Of a DNA stretch of 64,000 nt, positions 18,835 to 28,707 are shown one piece after another (the stretch's first letter is position 1; each line of letters starts with the position of its first letter). The position numbers and the translations under genes are program-made. The stretch covers positions 34,507,737 to 34,571,736 of the forward strand of contig CP154954.1 in assembly GCA_039621445.1 (NCBI GenBank). Direction: 5' to 3'. The DNA comes from Euglena gracilis. Taxonomy: Eukaryota > Euglenida > Euglenophyceae > Euglenales. Below the pieces are notes generated by a model. The model searched no databases and had not been told where the DNA came from. It was given only the letters and a program-made list of their open reading frames with translations.

Positions 18835-20726
18835 CAGCTCAAACTACACGCCAGCTGGAGGAGGTTGTACATTTGGTCCTTGAAAAGGGACCACCCATTG
18901 GTGTTGACCTGAATACCAACAAATGCACCCTTTGGGGGCCAGCCTTCCAACCCGACCGTTTTCTCTTCCTGGAGGGGTTGCAACGCATCCCCGTAACTCC
19001 ATACATTCCTGGTTCCGGAATCAAGTCCCTCGGGGTTCCAATTTGCCATCCGGAGGACGGGACATTTGCCGAACGTGTGTGGTTTGGGCGGTGCGAAGAA
19101 GCTATGAAGGCGTGTTCAGCCTTGCAGAAGGTGCCTTCTGCGCACATCCACTTCACCATTCTAAGGCTGTGTCTGGACGCGTGCAAGGTTAACGACCTGT
19201 TGAGGACTACTCCAATTGGCCTTGCAACCATGCAGTGCACGCTGCTAAGCAAAACCCTGCGGAATACCGCCAGCATCATTGTCGGGCGGCCGCTGGAAGA
19301 GGACCAGTGGCGCCAGGCCACCTTGCCTGTCCGGTTGGGTGGGTTGGGCATCCGGGACCCTACCACGGAGCGCCCGATCGCCAGGTGGGCCGCCACACTT
19401 GACTTTCTTGTTCGCGGCGACCGCGTCCTCGACTTGCCACCCATCTGTGGGATGAACCCCCTACCTTCGGAATTTACCGCCCAGGTGGAGGCCATCAAGG
19501 GTCTATGTGAGCTCCCACCGATTGCAAAGGCCTTTGTTGAGGACCCAAAAAGTCCGGAGATGCTGCCTCAAGAAATGACGGCACGGAAATTCTGGGGACA
19601 ACAGTGTGCAAAAGCCCGACAGCAAGCTCTGTACAACTCACTCACGGGTAGCGATAAACTGAAAATGGCATGTCAGATGAAGCCACATGCTATGGCTTGG
19701 GCCTCCGTTACGCCGTCAGCCGCCACAAGGACGCTCATACCAACAAGGGAATTCCAGGCCCTGATGCAATGGTCCCTGGGTGCTCCGGTTGTTTCGCCTT
19801 CAGATGCCTGTCCCGGGTGCCCTCGGTGCCACAACCCCTTGGACGCAAGAGGCCATCACCTCGTTTGTTGCCACCGGAACAACATTGTTCGGCGACACGG
19901 GGCGGTGCAGTCCTACATCCTTGGGCTGGCCCAAAAGGCAGGTTTCCCGGCCAGAAGAGAGGAGAGTGCCCCTGATGGTTCCCGCCCGGGCGACGTATTT
20001 GTGATGCGATATGATGCAAACGGTCCGGCGGCAATCGATGTGACCGTTCGCCACCCCCTTGCACCTTCCCGCGTACGGCCAGGATTGGAAGACCTTGGTA
20101 AATGGCATGAGAGCCAGGAGGAAGACAAAATCAAAAAAGTATGGAGACGGTTGTAAGCGCAGAGGGTGGACGTTCATCCCCTTTGTCCTCGATTGCTACG
20201 GAGGAATGGGGGAGGCAGCGCTTGCCTTTGTTGGAAACTGTGTTCACTTGCTTGCGGGACAACATGACGCATGGGAGAGGCGAGCAGCGGAGGCAAACTG
20301 CTGGCAGGGCCTCAGCATGGCCCTTGCCAGAGAACTGGCGAAACAGCTCGTGTGGGGCCAATGCCCTGACGACCTCAACGAAGGAGGTGGCATGGACACT
20401 CACCACCCATACAGCACATGAGCTACCCCTTCGGGCTCCACTATCCCGAAGCAACCCCTCCGCCTCCGGCGGTGCTTCCTGAACTAGCGGAGGCCTGGAA
20501 ACGGCCCGCCACGCACAGCCAAGGGGGCAGCGAATCGGGACCATGCCATGATATATAAGGAATGCCCCCTGCAACAACCAAGAACCAATGCAGCACGTCG
20601 GAGCTGCAACGACGCCCCCGAGGAGCCGCAGGGCGTGAAAGACAGCTGAAGCCGGAATCACCGGCCCACCCGTCATCAACACCCAGACCTTAAACGGCAC
20701 CGAGCCCTGCCACCTCCCCATTGCCT
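18835..20726 (+). pseudogene. C2: 5'-truncated copy of C1
   Basis: Almost identical to 22,872-24,766 of C1. It starts just after the YLDD motif (CGCCAGCTGGAGGAGG), has a 9-bp deletion near 18,979, and has one extra A in an A-run at about 20,136 that shifts the last ~90 codons. It keeps the thumb (ILRLCLDACKVNDLLR), zinc motif CPRCHNPLDARGHHLVCC and RPGDVFVMRY...AIDVTV. Its 3' end joins the 5' end of C1 directly. The low divergence implies recent duplication. Confidence 0.9.
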
Positions 20727-20797
20727 CCGCCGGGCACCAGCCATTACAATTTCTTCGCAAAAATCACCCGGAACAGCCCACTCAGAGTCCCCTCAGG

Positions 20798-21060
20798 GGG
20801 GTTTTTGAGGTCGCCGAGTCCGAATATCCGCTCACACCGACGTGGTGGAGCCGCCAGAGCCGGCATTCGTCAAGACCGTCCTGGTAGAGAGCGAAGCCTC
20901 AAGCTCCTCGACCCCTGCGGAGAATGGGCATTGGCGGATTCTCCAAGCCACGCAAAGCGGTCAAGCACAGGGTTTTTGAGGTCGCTGAGTTCAATTATCC
21001 TCTCGGATGGACGTGGTGGAGCCGGCAGAACGGGCATTTGTCAAATCCTTGGACCTTTTG
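20798..21060 (+). repeat. ~170-bp imperfect tandem repeat in C1 5' region
   Basis: GGTTTTTGAGGTCGC(C/T)GAGT and ACGTGGTGGAGCCG(C/G)CAGA occur at about 20,798 and again 170 bp later. One frame gives related peptides VFEVAESEYPL and VFEVAEFNYPL with TWWSRQ, so the repeat may be coding in a frame different from the annotated one. Confidence 0.7.
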
Positions 21061-21125
21061 GGAAGCGGAACGGCCTTCCCCGCAAGCTCCATGCCTCCGC
21101 TCACCCTCGGACCGGCAGAGGGGAC

Positions 21126-21167
21126 AGCCTGCTGACATCAGGGGATGTCGAATCAAACCCAGGCCCG
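21126..21167 (+). other. 2A-like ribosome-skipping motif (C1)
   Basis: SLLTSGDVESNPGP, a full consensus match, preceded by RTGRGD. It separates a short N-terminal region from the RT-RLE product. Confidence 0.9.
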
Positions 21168-24100
21168 GGTCCACCAACCTTCCCTGAAGCGAACAACACC
21201 TTGGTGCCAATGCTGTATGACTTTGAACAAAACGCAGAGGGTACAATTGGCTTCCTCATGGCGACAACCATGCCTCCGTTGCAGCCCCCGCCGCAAGTAT
21301 CCCCTTCCTCACAAGATGCCAGGGAGCTTCAAGACCTGCTGCAACGGCTCATCAGCCGGCCACCGCTGGAGGCCACCCTCCCCGCAACAAATAGCCCAGG
21401 GCCCACAAGAGGACCCAGTGCGTTGGATGGGGTGGACGACGTTGAAATGGGGGTTCAATATCTACCCGGCATGAAAACTGGCACTGCCCTTCAATCCCCG
21501 TGCCCGGATCTCTCCCCGTCGTGGATGGAAATATCCTCGGATCCAAGGGGCACTGTTTCCACCATACCAAAGTGAGCCCTTCCCGCGGTCTGTGACGTGT
21601 ACTCCTGCCTTCTCCGGGCGTTCAACGAGAGGCCCACCTGGGAAACATTACATGGCCTGTGGGCTTTCCCCAAGGCTGTGTTGGCACCTTTGGGAAAGGG
21701 TGGACGCGGCCATTGGGCCCGGTTGGGAAGGGTCATCCGCGGCAGAGCGGAAGCTTATCTAAAACGAACGGTGGCAGACAGTTGGAAGGACTCTGCCCGC
21801 TTACCCCAAATGGGTCAACCTGTTCGCACCAGGGGCCAAGCCCGACGTGAGCAAGAAGTGCAAGAAGAAGCATTCGTACGCCGCCTTGAACGTTTGGTGA
21901 GCAAGGGTGCCGTTGGCAAGGCATGCCAGGTCCTGACTTCGGACGGCGTGCAAGATGACAAACACCCCGTTGTGCGCCAACGGTTGAACGATCTTCACCC
22001 GGCTGAGGAACCACCTGGCCGGGGCCCCACGGATAAACGGGTTCTGTTTCCGCCACCTGGAGACGAGAACGAGAGGAGGGACAGGCTTTCCATGGTCCGC
22101 AAAGCAGTGTTCAGTTTCGGAAAAGAATCGGCAGCAGGGCCATCGGGCCTAAAGCCGGACCACATTAAGGACATGCTTAGCAGGGAAGCTGGGGGACAGG
22201 CCGAGACACTGCTTGAGGGCCTCACGACCTTCGTCTTCTGCTGCATCAACACGGGATGGCCCGCCGGTGTGGCTGAAATCCTCACATCGGCACGCCTCAC
22301 GGCGCTGCGAAAGGTCAAACCGGCCACGACAGTGGATGACGCTGGGAACCTCACACCCAATGGGCAGGATCCCGCACAAGAAGGGACTCGGCCCATTGCT
22401 TCCGGAGAATGCTTGCGCCGACTGGTGGGCAAGGTGCTGATGCGCCAACCTGCCGTGCAAAAGTTTACCCAAGATGGGATGCCCGGGCAGTTTGGGGTGG
22501 GTTGTCCTGACGCCTGTGGCCTGATCGGCATGGGCCTCCAACACCTCGTGACCAGCCTCCATCATGGAGGCTCTCGTGACTGGGGAGTCTTGCAATTGGA
22601 CTTCAGGAACGCATTCAACTGGATCCGGAGGGATAACCTTCTCGAAGCAGCACGAGAACGATGTCCAGAAATGGTGACGTGGCTGGAGACCTGTTATGCA
22701 GAACACTCGAGCCTCTTTTTGAGCGACACATCCCTCCGAAGCCAGTCGGGGGTTCAGCAAGGCGATCCTTGTGGACCGGCTGCCTTTGCCATGGCAATTC
22801 AGAGTCTGGTGGAGGAAATCCATGGCGTTTGCGGATGGCAGGCCTGGTACCTGGACGATGCCCACATCATGGGGACTACACGCCAGCTGGAGGAGGTTGT
22901 ACATTTGGTCCTTGAAAAGGGACCACCCATTGGTGTTGACCTGAATATCAACAAATGCACCCTTTGGGGGCCAGCCTTCCAACCCGACCGTTTTCTCTTC
23001 CTGGAGGGGACAAGTGTATTGCAACGCATCCCCGTAACTCCATACATTCCTGGTTCCGGAATAAAGTCCCTCGGGGTTCCAATTTGCCATCCGGAGGACG
23101 GGACATTTGCCGAACGTGTGTGGTTTGGGCGGTGCGAAGAAGCTATGAAGGCGTGTTCAGCCTTGCAGAAGGTGCCTTCTGCGCACATCCAGTTCACCAT
23201 TCTAAGGCTGTGTCTGGACGCGTGCAAGGTTAACGACCTGTTGAGGACTACTCCAATTGGCCTTGCAACCATGCAGTGCACGCTGCTGAGCAAAACCCTG
23301 CGGAATACCGCCAGCATCATTGTCGGGCGGCCGCTGGAAGAGGACCAGTGGCGCCAGGCCACCTTGCCTGTCCGGTTGGGTGGGTTGGGCATCCGGGACC
23401 CTACCACGGAGCGCCCGATCGCCAGGTGGGCCGCCACACTTGACTTTCTTGTTCGCGGCGACCGCGTCCTCGACTTGCCACCCATCTGTGGGATGAACCC
23501 CCTACCTTCGGAATTTACCGCCCAGGTGGAGGCCATCAAGGGTCTATGTGAGCTCCCACCGATTGCAAAGGCCTTTGTTGAGGACCCAAAAAGTCCGGAG
23601 ATGCTGCCTCAAGAAATGACGGCACAGAAATTCTGGGGACAACAGTGTGCAAAGGCCCGACAGCAAGCTCTGTACAACTCACTCACGGGTAGCGATAAAC
23701 TGAAAATGGCATGTCAGATGAAGCCACATGCTATGGCTTGGGCCTCCGTTACGCCGTCAGCCGCCACAAGGACGCTCATACCAACAAGGGAATTCCAGGC
23801 CCTGATGCAATGGTCCCTGGGTGCTCCGGTTGTTTCGCCTTCAGATGCCTGTCCCGGGTGCCCTCGGTGCCACAACCCCTTGGACGCAAGAGGCCATCAC
23901 CTCGTTTGTTGCCACCGGAACAACATTGTTCGGCGACACGGGGCGGTGCAGTCCTACATCCTTGGGCTGGCCCAAAAGGCAGGTTTCCCGGCCAGAAGAG
24001 AGGAGAGTGCCCCTGATGGTTCCCGCCCGGGCGACGTATTTGTGATGCGATATGATGCAAACGGTCCGGCGGCAATCGATGTGACCGTTCGCCACCCCCT

Positions 24101-24461
24101 TGCACCTTCCCGCGTACGGCCAGGATTGGAAGACCTTGGGAAATGGCATGAGAGCCAGGAGGAAGACAAAATCAAAAAGTATGGAGACGGTTGTAAGCGC
24201 AGAGGGTGGACGTTCATCCCCTTTGTCCTCGATTGCTACGGAGGAATGGGGGAGGCAGCGCTTGCCTTTGTTGGAAACTGTGTTCACTTGCTTGCGGGAC
24301 AACATGACGCATGGGAGAGGCGAGCAGCGGAGGCAAACTGCTGGCCAGGAAGAAGCATGGCCCTTGCCAGAGAACTGGCGAAACAGCTCGTGTGGGGCCA
24401 ATGCCCTGACGACCTCAACGAAGGAGGTGGCATGGACACTCACCACCCATACAGCACATGA
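21168..24461 (+). pseudogene. C1 RT/RLE protein with one in-frame TGA
   Basis: Open from the 2A to the C-terminus HHPYST except for TGA at 21,573-21,575, where D has GGA (Gly) and E also has Gly (PRGA aligned with PK*A). Pre-RT region: WETLHGLWAFPKAVL. RT: FGKESAAGPSGLKPDHIKD, motif A LQLDFRNAFNWIRR (about 22,590-22,630), motif B SGVQQGDPCGPAAFAMAI, motif C AWYLDDAHIMG (22,840-22,875). Zinc motif CPRCHNPLDARGHHLVCC; endonuclease-like core RPGDVFVMRYD...AAIDVTVRHPL (24,020-24,095). The upstream initiation codon is unclear, since no ATG in this frame precedes the 2A nearby. Confidence 0.9.
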
Positions 24462-24588
24462 GCTACCCCTTCGGGCTCCACTATCCCGAAGCAACCCCTC
24501 CGCCTCCGGCGGTGCTTCCTGAACTAGCGGAGGCCCGGAAACGGCCCGCCACGCACAGCCAAGGGGGCAGCGAATCGGGACCATGCCA

Positions 24589-24599
24589 TGATATATAAG
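24589..24599 (+). promoter_or_regulatory. TATA-like box in C1 3' UTR
   Basis: GATATATAAGG, also present at 20,549-20,559 in C2. It lies about 170 bp before the family-C 3' end. No leader-1 follows at 30 bp, so its function is uncertain. Confidence 0.4.
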
Positions 24600-24766
24600 G
24601 AATGCCCCCTGCAACAACCAAGAACCAATGCAGCACGTCGGAGCTGCAACGACGCCCCCGAGGAGCCGCAGGGCGTGAAAGACAGCTGAAGCCGGAATCA
24701 CCGGCCCACCCGTCATCAACACCCAGACCTTAAACGGCACCGAGCCCTGCCACCTCCCCATTGCCT

Positions 24767-25000
24767 GCCCAACCACTCTGACTCACGTGGACGAAGAACT
24801 CCGGAAGCTGATCAACAGCGGCCTCACCTCGCGCCTTATACTGTTCTCTTTGCTCGCCCCTTTTACCTTCCCTCCCTTCACCAGCGTGCACAGACTGTTG
24901 CCTCTGTACATAGCCTTACTCCCCTGAACTCTTCAAATCCAGTAGGCTGTGCCACTGGTCGGTGGATTCGGTTCGCCCCACCACCGTTCGGCAGGTTGCA
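24767..25000 (+). promoter_or_regulatory. Promoter/leader module upstream of D
   Basis: Nearly identical to 35,602-35,836 on the minus strand, which lies upstream of B2. It begins GCCCAACCACTCTGACTCACG, contains CGCGCCTTATACTG and TGTACATAGCC (about 24,905-24,915), and 28 bp later has CAAATCC plus leader-1 (24,936-24,986), then GTTCGGCAGGTTGCATT. It is the best candidate for a promoter with transcription start at the leader, since it precedes both a full-length D and a full-length B2 body. Confidence 0.65.
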
Positions 25001-25002
25001 TT

Positions 25003-25035
25003 TTGAGTGTCTATTCTGAGTGTCTATTTTTTTCG
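25003..25035 (+). promoter_or_regulatory. Duplicated 5' signature of D
   Basis: A partial copy TTGAGTGTCTATTC is followed directly by TGAGTGTCTATTTTTTTCG (25,017-25,035). The ORF1 ATG is at 25,050. The tandem arrangement may reflect repeated 5'-end tagging or target duplication. Confidence 0.65.
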
Positions 25036-25049
25036 TCTGCATAATCACC

Positions 25050-25838
25050 ATGGCTGCAAAGTGGCCGGATGGCCCTCCAGAAGACCCTAAGACTCAAGAC
25101 AATACACCCCTTGTCAATCAAGCTGCTACCACAACCAACCCTTCAAGTACACCTACTGTTGCAGTGGACACTGGACAGTTGGAGCTGCTGGCCAAGATGT
25201 TGTTGCCGCTGTTGGTGCCGGTGCTAACCACTGCTGTGGCCCAACGACTCACTGTTGACCGCCCTGTACATAGTGACAGAGAAAGTCAAGACAGCAGCTC
25301 ACAGAGAAGGAAGAGGACATGGCAAGAGAGGGAAGAGCATGAAGAGTACCTACAGAGAAGGTTTGGAAGAGATTACAAGCCCCCATGGCAGAGAGGTCGA
25401 CCCAGTTATCATATATCTCAACAGAGTTCTCCACAGCCCCAGCTCCATCAGCAAGTGAGTCTGGGGCCCCCCTGTACAGCAAGCCCATCAGTGGGCATTC
25501 CACAGTCAGGCCCATCAGTGAGCATTCCAATGAACAGCCCATCCCAATGCCCACCAGTGGGTAGAAGTCAAGTATGTCCATCTGTCACATCAATCATACA
25601 AATGTACATTCCATCACAGAGCAACCTTTGGGGTGAACCCCTGCAATCTCAGCAACCACTGCAATCAAACTGGAGCAGAGAAGATGACCAGAGGAAGAAT
25701 TGGACCAGAGAAGAAGAGCAGAGAAGGAGAGAGGCTGAACTCTTCAGAAGCCTCAGAGCCTTTCTCAGCACAGGCCAGAGTACACAAGTCCGCCCCTCCC
25801 AACACCATTACACAACCCTGGCCTGCCAGCACCCTTAA
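25050..25838 (+). CDS. D ORF1 protein (262 aa)
   Basis: ATG in the context CACCATGGC, chosen over the in-frame ATG at 25,020 because the latter lies inside the conserved 5' signature. N-terminal third: Thr/Asn-rich, then a hydrophobic stretch (LELLAKMLLPLLVPVLTTAVA, about residues 45-67). A basic/acidic helix follows (RRKRTWQEREEHEEYLQRRF), then Gln/Pro/Ser-rich low complexity with GIPQSGPSV-like repeats, and a charged segment (REEEQRRREAELFRSLRAFL). The layout matches A1 ORF1. Probably an RNA-binding or multimerising ORF1 protein; no known domain seen. Confidence 0.6.
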   Translation: MAAKWPDGPPEDPKTQDNTPLVNQAATTTNPSSTPTVAVDTGQLELLAKMLLPLLVPVLTTAVAQRLTVDRPVHSDRESQDSSSQRRKRTWQEREEHEEYLQRRFGRDYKPPWQRGRPSYHISQQSSPQPQLHQQVSLGPPCTASPSVGIPQSGPSVSIPMNSPSQCPPVGRSQVCPSVTSIIQMYIPSQSNLWGEPLQSQQPLQSNWSREDDQRKNWTREEEQRRREAELFRSLRAFLSTGQSTQVRPSQHHYTTLACQHP

Positions 25839-26541
25839 TCCCAGATGTGGTACTGGCATCACCATCAGCCTTCCAATATGGTTTTCTGCCTGCAGCTTTC
25901 CCTTTTGTCTCACAAAGTCCCCCCCAAAGAGGGGACAACTCAACACAATACCTTCACCCAGTAAAACAAGTGGATCAAGAATTTCATCCCAAGGCAACTC
26001 CAAATCAAAAGGAGTCAGCAAAACAACCCCCCCCCACCCAAAATAGGAGGATCATCAACCCCAGCCAAATGCAACCCCAAAAAATCTCAGCACCAGCCCC
26101 CCAATATCAGCCCCCCCTGCAAGAGGGGGGGGGGGCCAGGCCCACCATTTCGCATTTTTAAAATTCCAACAAAACCCACCATGTTTGATGGCACACAGTG
26201 GGCCAAACTGGGCACAGTGATCCTGCAGGAGGAACCCAGCCCCTTTCAATGGCAAGACCCCCCCCAGGCAACTGATTTACCAGCCTCCCCACCCAACACC
26301 CCCCTGGAAGGGGTCCCAGTTTGGGAAACACCAGAGTTTCGGTCCCTCAGGGAAGAATTTTTTTGGAGAAGGCGCATGAGACAGCAAGCAGGAGGCATTT
26401 TATTTCACGAGAAGGTCGCCAGAAAACTGGCAAACATTCAGGAAAAGTGGGTCGACATTGGCAGAACAGTGGACATTCGGCAGTCACAAAAAATGGTGCA
26501 CACTGACATGAAACTCACGTTGCCACTGGCAGCGCCAAAAG
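25839..26541 (+). pseudogene. D region between ORF1 and polyprotein, frame-shifted
   Basis: Coding-like sequence continues in three frames. 25,847-26,161 is Pro/Gln/Ser-rich. 26,181-26,639 encodes VWETPEFRSLREEFFWRRRMR and a charged helix (VARKLANIQEKWVDIGRTV). Frame switches coincide with C-runs (about 26,029-26,037; 26,551-26,560) and a G-run (26,126). Either ORF1 originally extended further or this is the true start of the polyprotein. Confidence 0.4.
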
Positions 26542-28707
26542 TTGTGCAATCGCCCCCCCCCACCAAAAAAGAACCTCACCCTGGAACGGATCAGAATCGC
26601 CCAAATTCTTCATCAATACCGACCAGAGGAACAACGTGAGGAGGGACTGGACATGTCGCACATAAAAAACGTACGCCGAGCTATCGCACAAAAAATCAAA
26701 CAAAAAGTGCCAGCAGCAGAAGCAGTCCGCCCCCCGAGGACAAAGAAGAGGCTGACACCCTCCCGAGAACCAACCCTGCCCATTGCCTGGCGATACTGCC
26801 CAAGAATTTGGCTGATGGATGACATGCCCAGACCGTTACAGTTTGCGTGTGAGGTTGGATTGGCTGATCGTCTTTCCCCGTCTGTGTGGACCACCAGCGA
26901 TCTTGATGACTCAAATGACTCCCTGTCGGACTATTACTCTTGTGCTGCCACAAAAAATTTCCACATGGCAGAAACAGTTGGCACCATACACCTCTGCACT
27001 GCATGCCCACACGGGGGGAAGAAGCCGGAAGACGCATATCTGAAGACGGGGCGAGGTGATTCCCTGACAACAATGGGTGATGTGGAAACCAATCCAGGCT
27101 CGCTGACGGCATTTAATGGACCCTGTGGTGAAGTCATGGATCTATTGGACCAACTTGTTGCCATGAACATGACTGATTTCTTTCGGATCAAGGCTGAAAT
27201 ACCACTGCGGCAAGGCCCCGATGGCTCCTCCCGTTCACTTCTTCCCAAAGCTACATACTGGCTGAAATGCACTTTGTGTGACATTGAAACCATCACTGCC
27301 TCGGCAGGTTGGTGCCTGCACCACAGGGAAACCTGCCCTGTTTTTTCAGCCACAGTATATCCATCTACTGAGACAGCAAAAGTACACTCCGTAACAAGCC
27401 GAGGATACACCCAAGAACAAGCTCGGGAAAAGTTTTCAGAAGGACACCAGCCGACTGGAAGGGGGGAACGAATCACCACCCATGGTGACGTCCAAACACA
27501 ACCAGGGCCCATCTACTTCCGTCTGGCCACCATGGAAAGACCGACAATCCCTATCTCCAGGGGACTTCAAGAAAATTTCATTCGGCACAGACTGCTGGCG
27601 AGCCTTCAAGAGGTGGATGCAGAACTTCAAACTTTCCGAGACACCTTCCCTTCCGATGTCCTTGTTGAGGACGCTACCGTCTATGAGCTCACCGAATGTT
27701 GGGAAGTTTTGAGAGGAGTTCTGTTTGTGCTCATAGGGCTATGGCCACATCGACCACCACGTCACGACTCCCCATCGAGTGTGCATGCCATTATGTGGTT
27801 GCTGACCTGTTTATGGTCCGAAGTATGCAACATCGGCGAGGCCTTTCACTTCTACCTGCCCCCTATTCACCTAATGACACTACCCAACGTTCTCCGGCCG
27901 AGAGGCACTTTCCCCAGAGTACCTCCAACGGAGCCCTCCTCGTCCGACCTCTGCCCATTGAATGTACACACCGTTGATATCCTGGACATCATGGCCTTGT
28001 TACGTCCGACAAGATCAGTAGTTTCAGTTGACCGTCACATCCGGAGGGCACGACGGACAGCACAAAGACGACCAAACCACCAACGAGGTGACATAGGCCG
28101 TAACAACGCTGTCATATCCGAGAGGCCCACACACCAAGATGTCACACTTTGTGGTGACGTTCACCTCGAGCCAGGACCTATTTATCGGATAACCCCTCGT
28201 GAAGGACCCCTATCCATGCGACCTAGCACCCGGCCCCATTGCCGACGACCAACCAACCAACCAGGGCCTTCTAAGTTGTCAGATGTGGCCCCAGGGCACG
28301 CCAACCACGTACGGCAACCGATTGACCAGGAAAAAACGCGGTATGGGTACAGTCCTCCCCGATGTGGCAGGGGCAAAAGCCTTGCCAGTTGTGGCGACAT
28401 TGAAAGCAACCCAGGTCCCACAGAAACCCGCCCTCCCCAGCAGGAGGACGTCGAAATGGCCTCAGCCGCACAGACCTCTGCTGTGCCGCCGACGGAGGTA
28501 CCACTCCTTGGATCTTGGTTTCCAATGCACTCAACGCCGCTGCTCTCGCCTACTTTGTCCCAGGCTATAATGCCGTTTCCCAGTTTGAACGGGGGCCCCG
28601 GGGCACCTGCAGCTGAACAAATCATGGTCATTGACGAACTAGAGTCCCGGGTGCGCTCAGCGATTTCCGAAATTCACGGGTGTGCGCGCCACAGGGCCAG
28701 GGGTTGA
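26542..28707 (+). CDS. D polyprotein N-terminal part with four 2A-like motifs
   Basis: Open frame without stops; no ATG at the 5' limit, and the first useful ATG is within DMSHIKN near 26,652. Segment 1 (to 27,102): basic helix RRAIAQKIKQK, then a variable region. Segment 2 (to 27,510): WLKCTLCDIE...HHRETC, a C-x2-C-x14-H-x3-C zinc motif at 27,268-27,336, spacing identical to A1. Segment 3 (to 28,179): ~220 residues, helical and hydrophobic (CWEVLRGVLFVLIGLW), no domain recognised. Segment 4 (to 28,419): short, basic. Then ETRPPQQEDVEMA and a linker to the overlap with the RT frame. Four separate small proteins could be released if all sites work. Confidence 0.75.
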   Translation: MCNRPPPPKKNLTLERIRIAQILHQYRPEEQREEGLDMSHIKNVRRAIAQKIKQKVPAAEAVRPPRTKKRLTPSREPTLPIAWRYCPRIWLMDDMPRPLQFACEVGLADRLSPSVWTTSDLDDSNDSLSDYYSCAATKNFHMAETVGTIHLCTACPHGGKKPEDAYLKTGRGDSLTTMGDVETNPGSLTAFNGPCGEVMDLLDQLVAMNMTDFFRIKAEIPLRQGPDGSSRSLLPKATYWLKCTLCDIETITASAGWCLHHRETCPVFSATVYPSTETAKVHSVTSRGYTQEQAREKFSEGHQPTGRGERITTHGDVQTQPGPIYFRLATMERPTIPISRGLQENFIRHRLLASLQEVDAELQTFRDTFPSDVLVEDATVYELTECWEVLRGVLFVLIGLWPHRPPRHDSPSSVHAIMWLLTCLWSEVCNIGEAFHFYLPPIHLMTLPNVLRPRGTFPRVPPTEPSSSDLCPLNVHTVDILDIMALLRPTRSVVSVDRHIRRARRTAQRRPNHQRGDIGRNNAVISERPTHQDVTLCGDVHLEPGPIYRITPREGPLSMRPSTRPHCRRPTNQPGPSKLSDVAPGHANHVRQPIDQEKTRYGYSPPRCGRGKSLASCGDIESNPGPTETRPPQQEDVEMASAAQTSAVPPTEVPLLGSWFPMHSTPLLSPTLSQAIMPFPSLNGGPGAPAAEQIMVIDELESRVRSAISEIHGCARHRARG
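27061..27102 (+). other. 2A-like motif (D, first; ends GS)
   Basis: SLTTMGDVETNPGS: consensus except that the last Pro is Ser, which would be expected to abolish normal skipping. Confidence 0.7.
27472..27510 (+). other. 2A-like motif (D, second)
   Basis: ITTHGDVQTQPGP: Glu and Asn of the consensus are both Gln; PGP kept. Activity doubtful. Confidence 0.65.
28141..28179 (+). other. 2A-like motif (D, third)
   Basis: VTLCGDVHLEPGP: GDV and PGP kept; E and N replaced by H and E. Followed by IYRI, as the second motif is followed by IYFR, so the two look duplicated. Confidence 0.6.
28378..28419 (+). other. 2A-like motif (D, fourth, consensus)
   Basis: SLASCGDIESNPGP, a full consensus match; the likeliest functional site in D, immediately upstream of the RT product. 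Confidence 0.9.

Larger units (their letters stand above)
20727..24766 (+). mobile_element. C1: near-intact RLE-type non-LTR retrotransposon
   Basis: Bounded on the left by the 3' end of C2 (both family-C 3' ends read CCACCTCCCCATTGCCT) and on the right by the 24,767 promoter module. It has a 5' region with a tandem repeat, one 2A motif, an RT-RLE ORF interrupted by a single TGA, and a 3' UTR with GATATATAAGG (24,589-24,599). Confidence 0.85.

Noticed and set aside
20721-21125. C1 ORF start at 20,721
   Set aside because: The codon there is TTG inside the C2/C1 junction; no ATG supports it and the repeat at 20,798 looks coding in another frame.
21573-21575. UGA reassigned to glycine
   Set aside because: C1 itself ends with TGA where relatives end, so TGA also acts as stop; single mutations explain the data better, though I list the coincidence as a finding.
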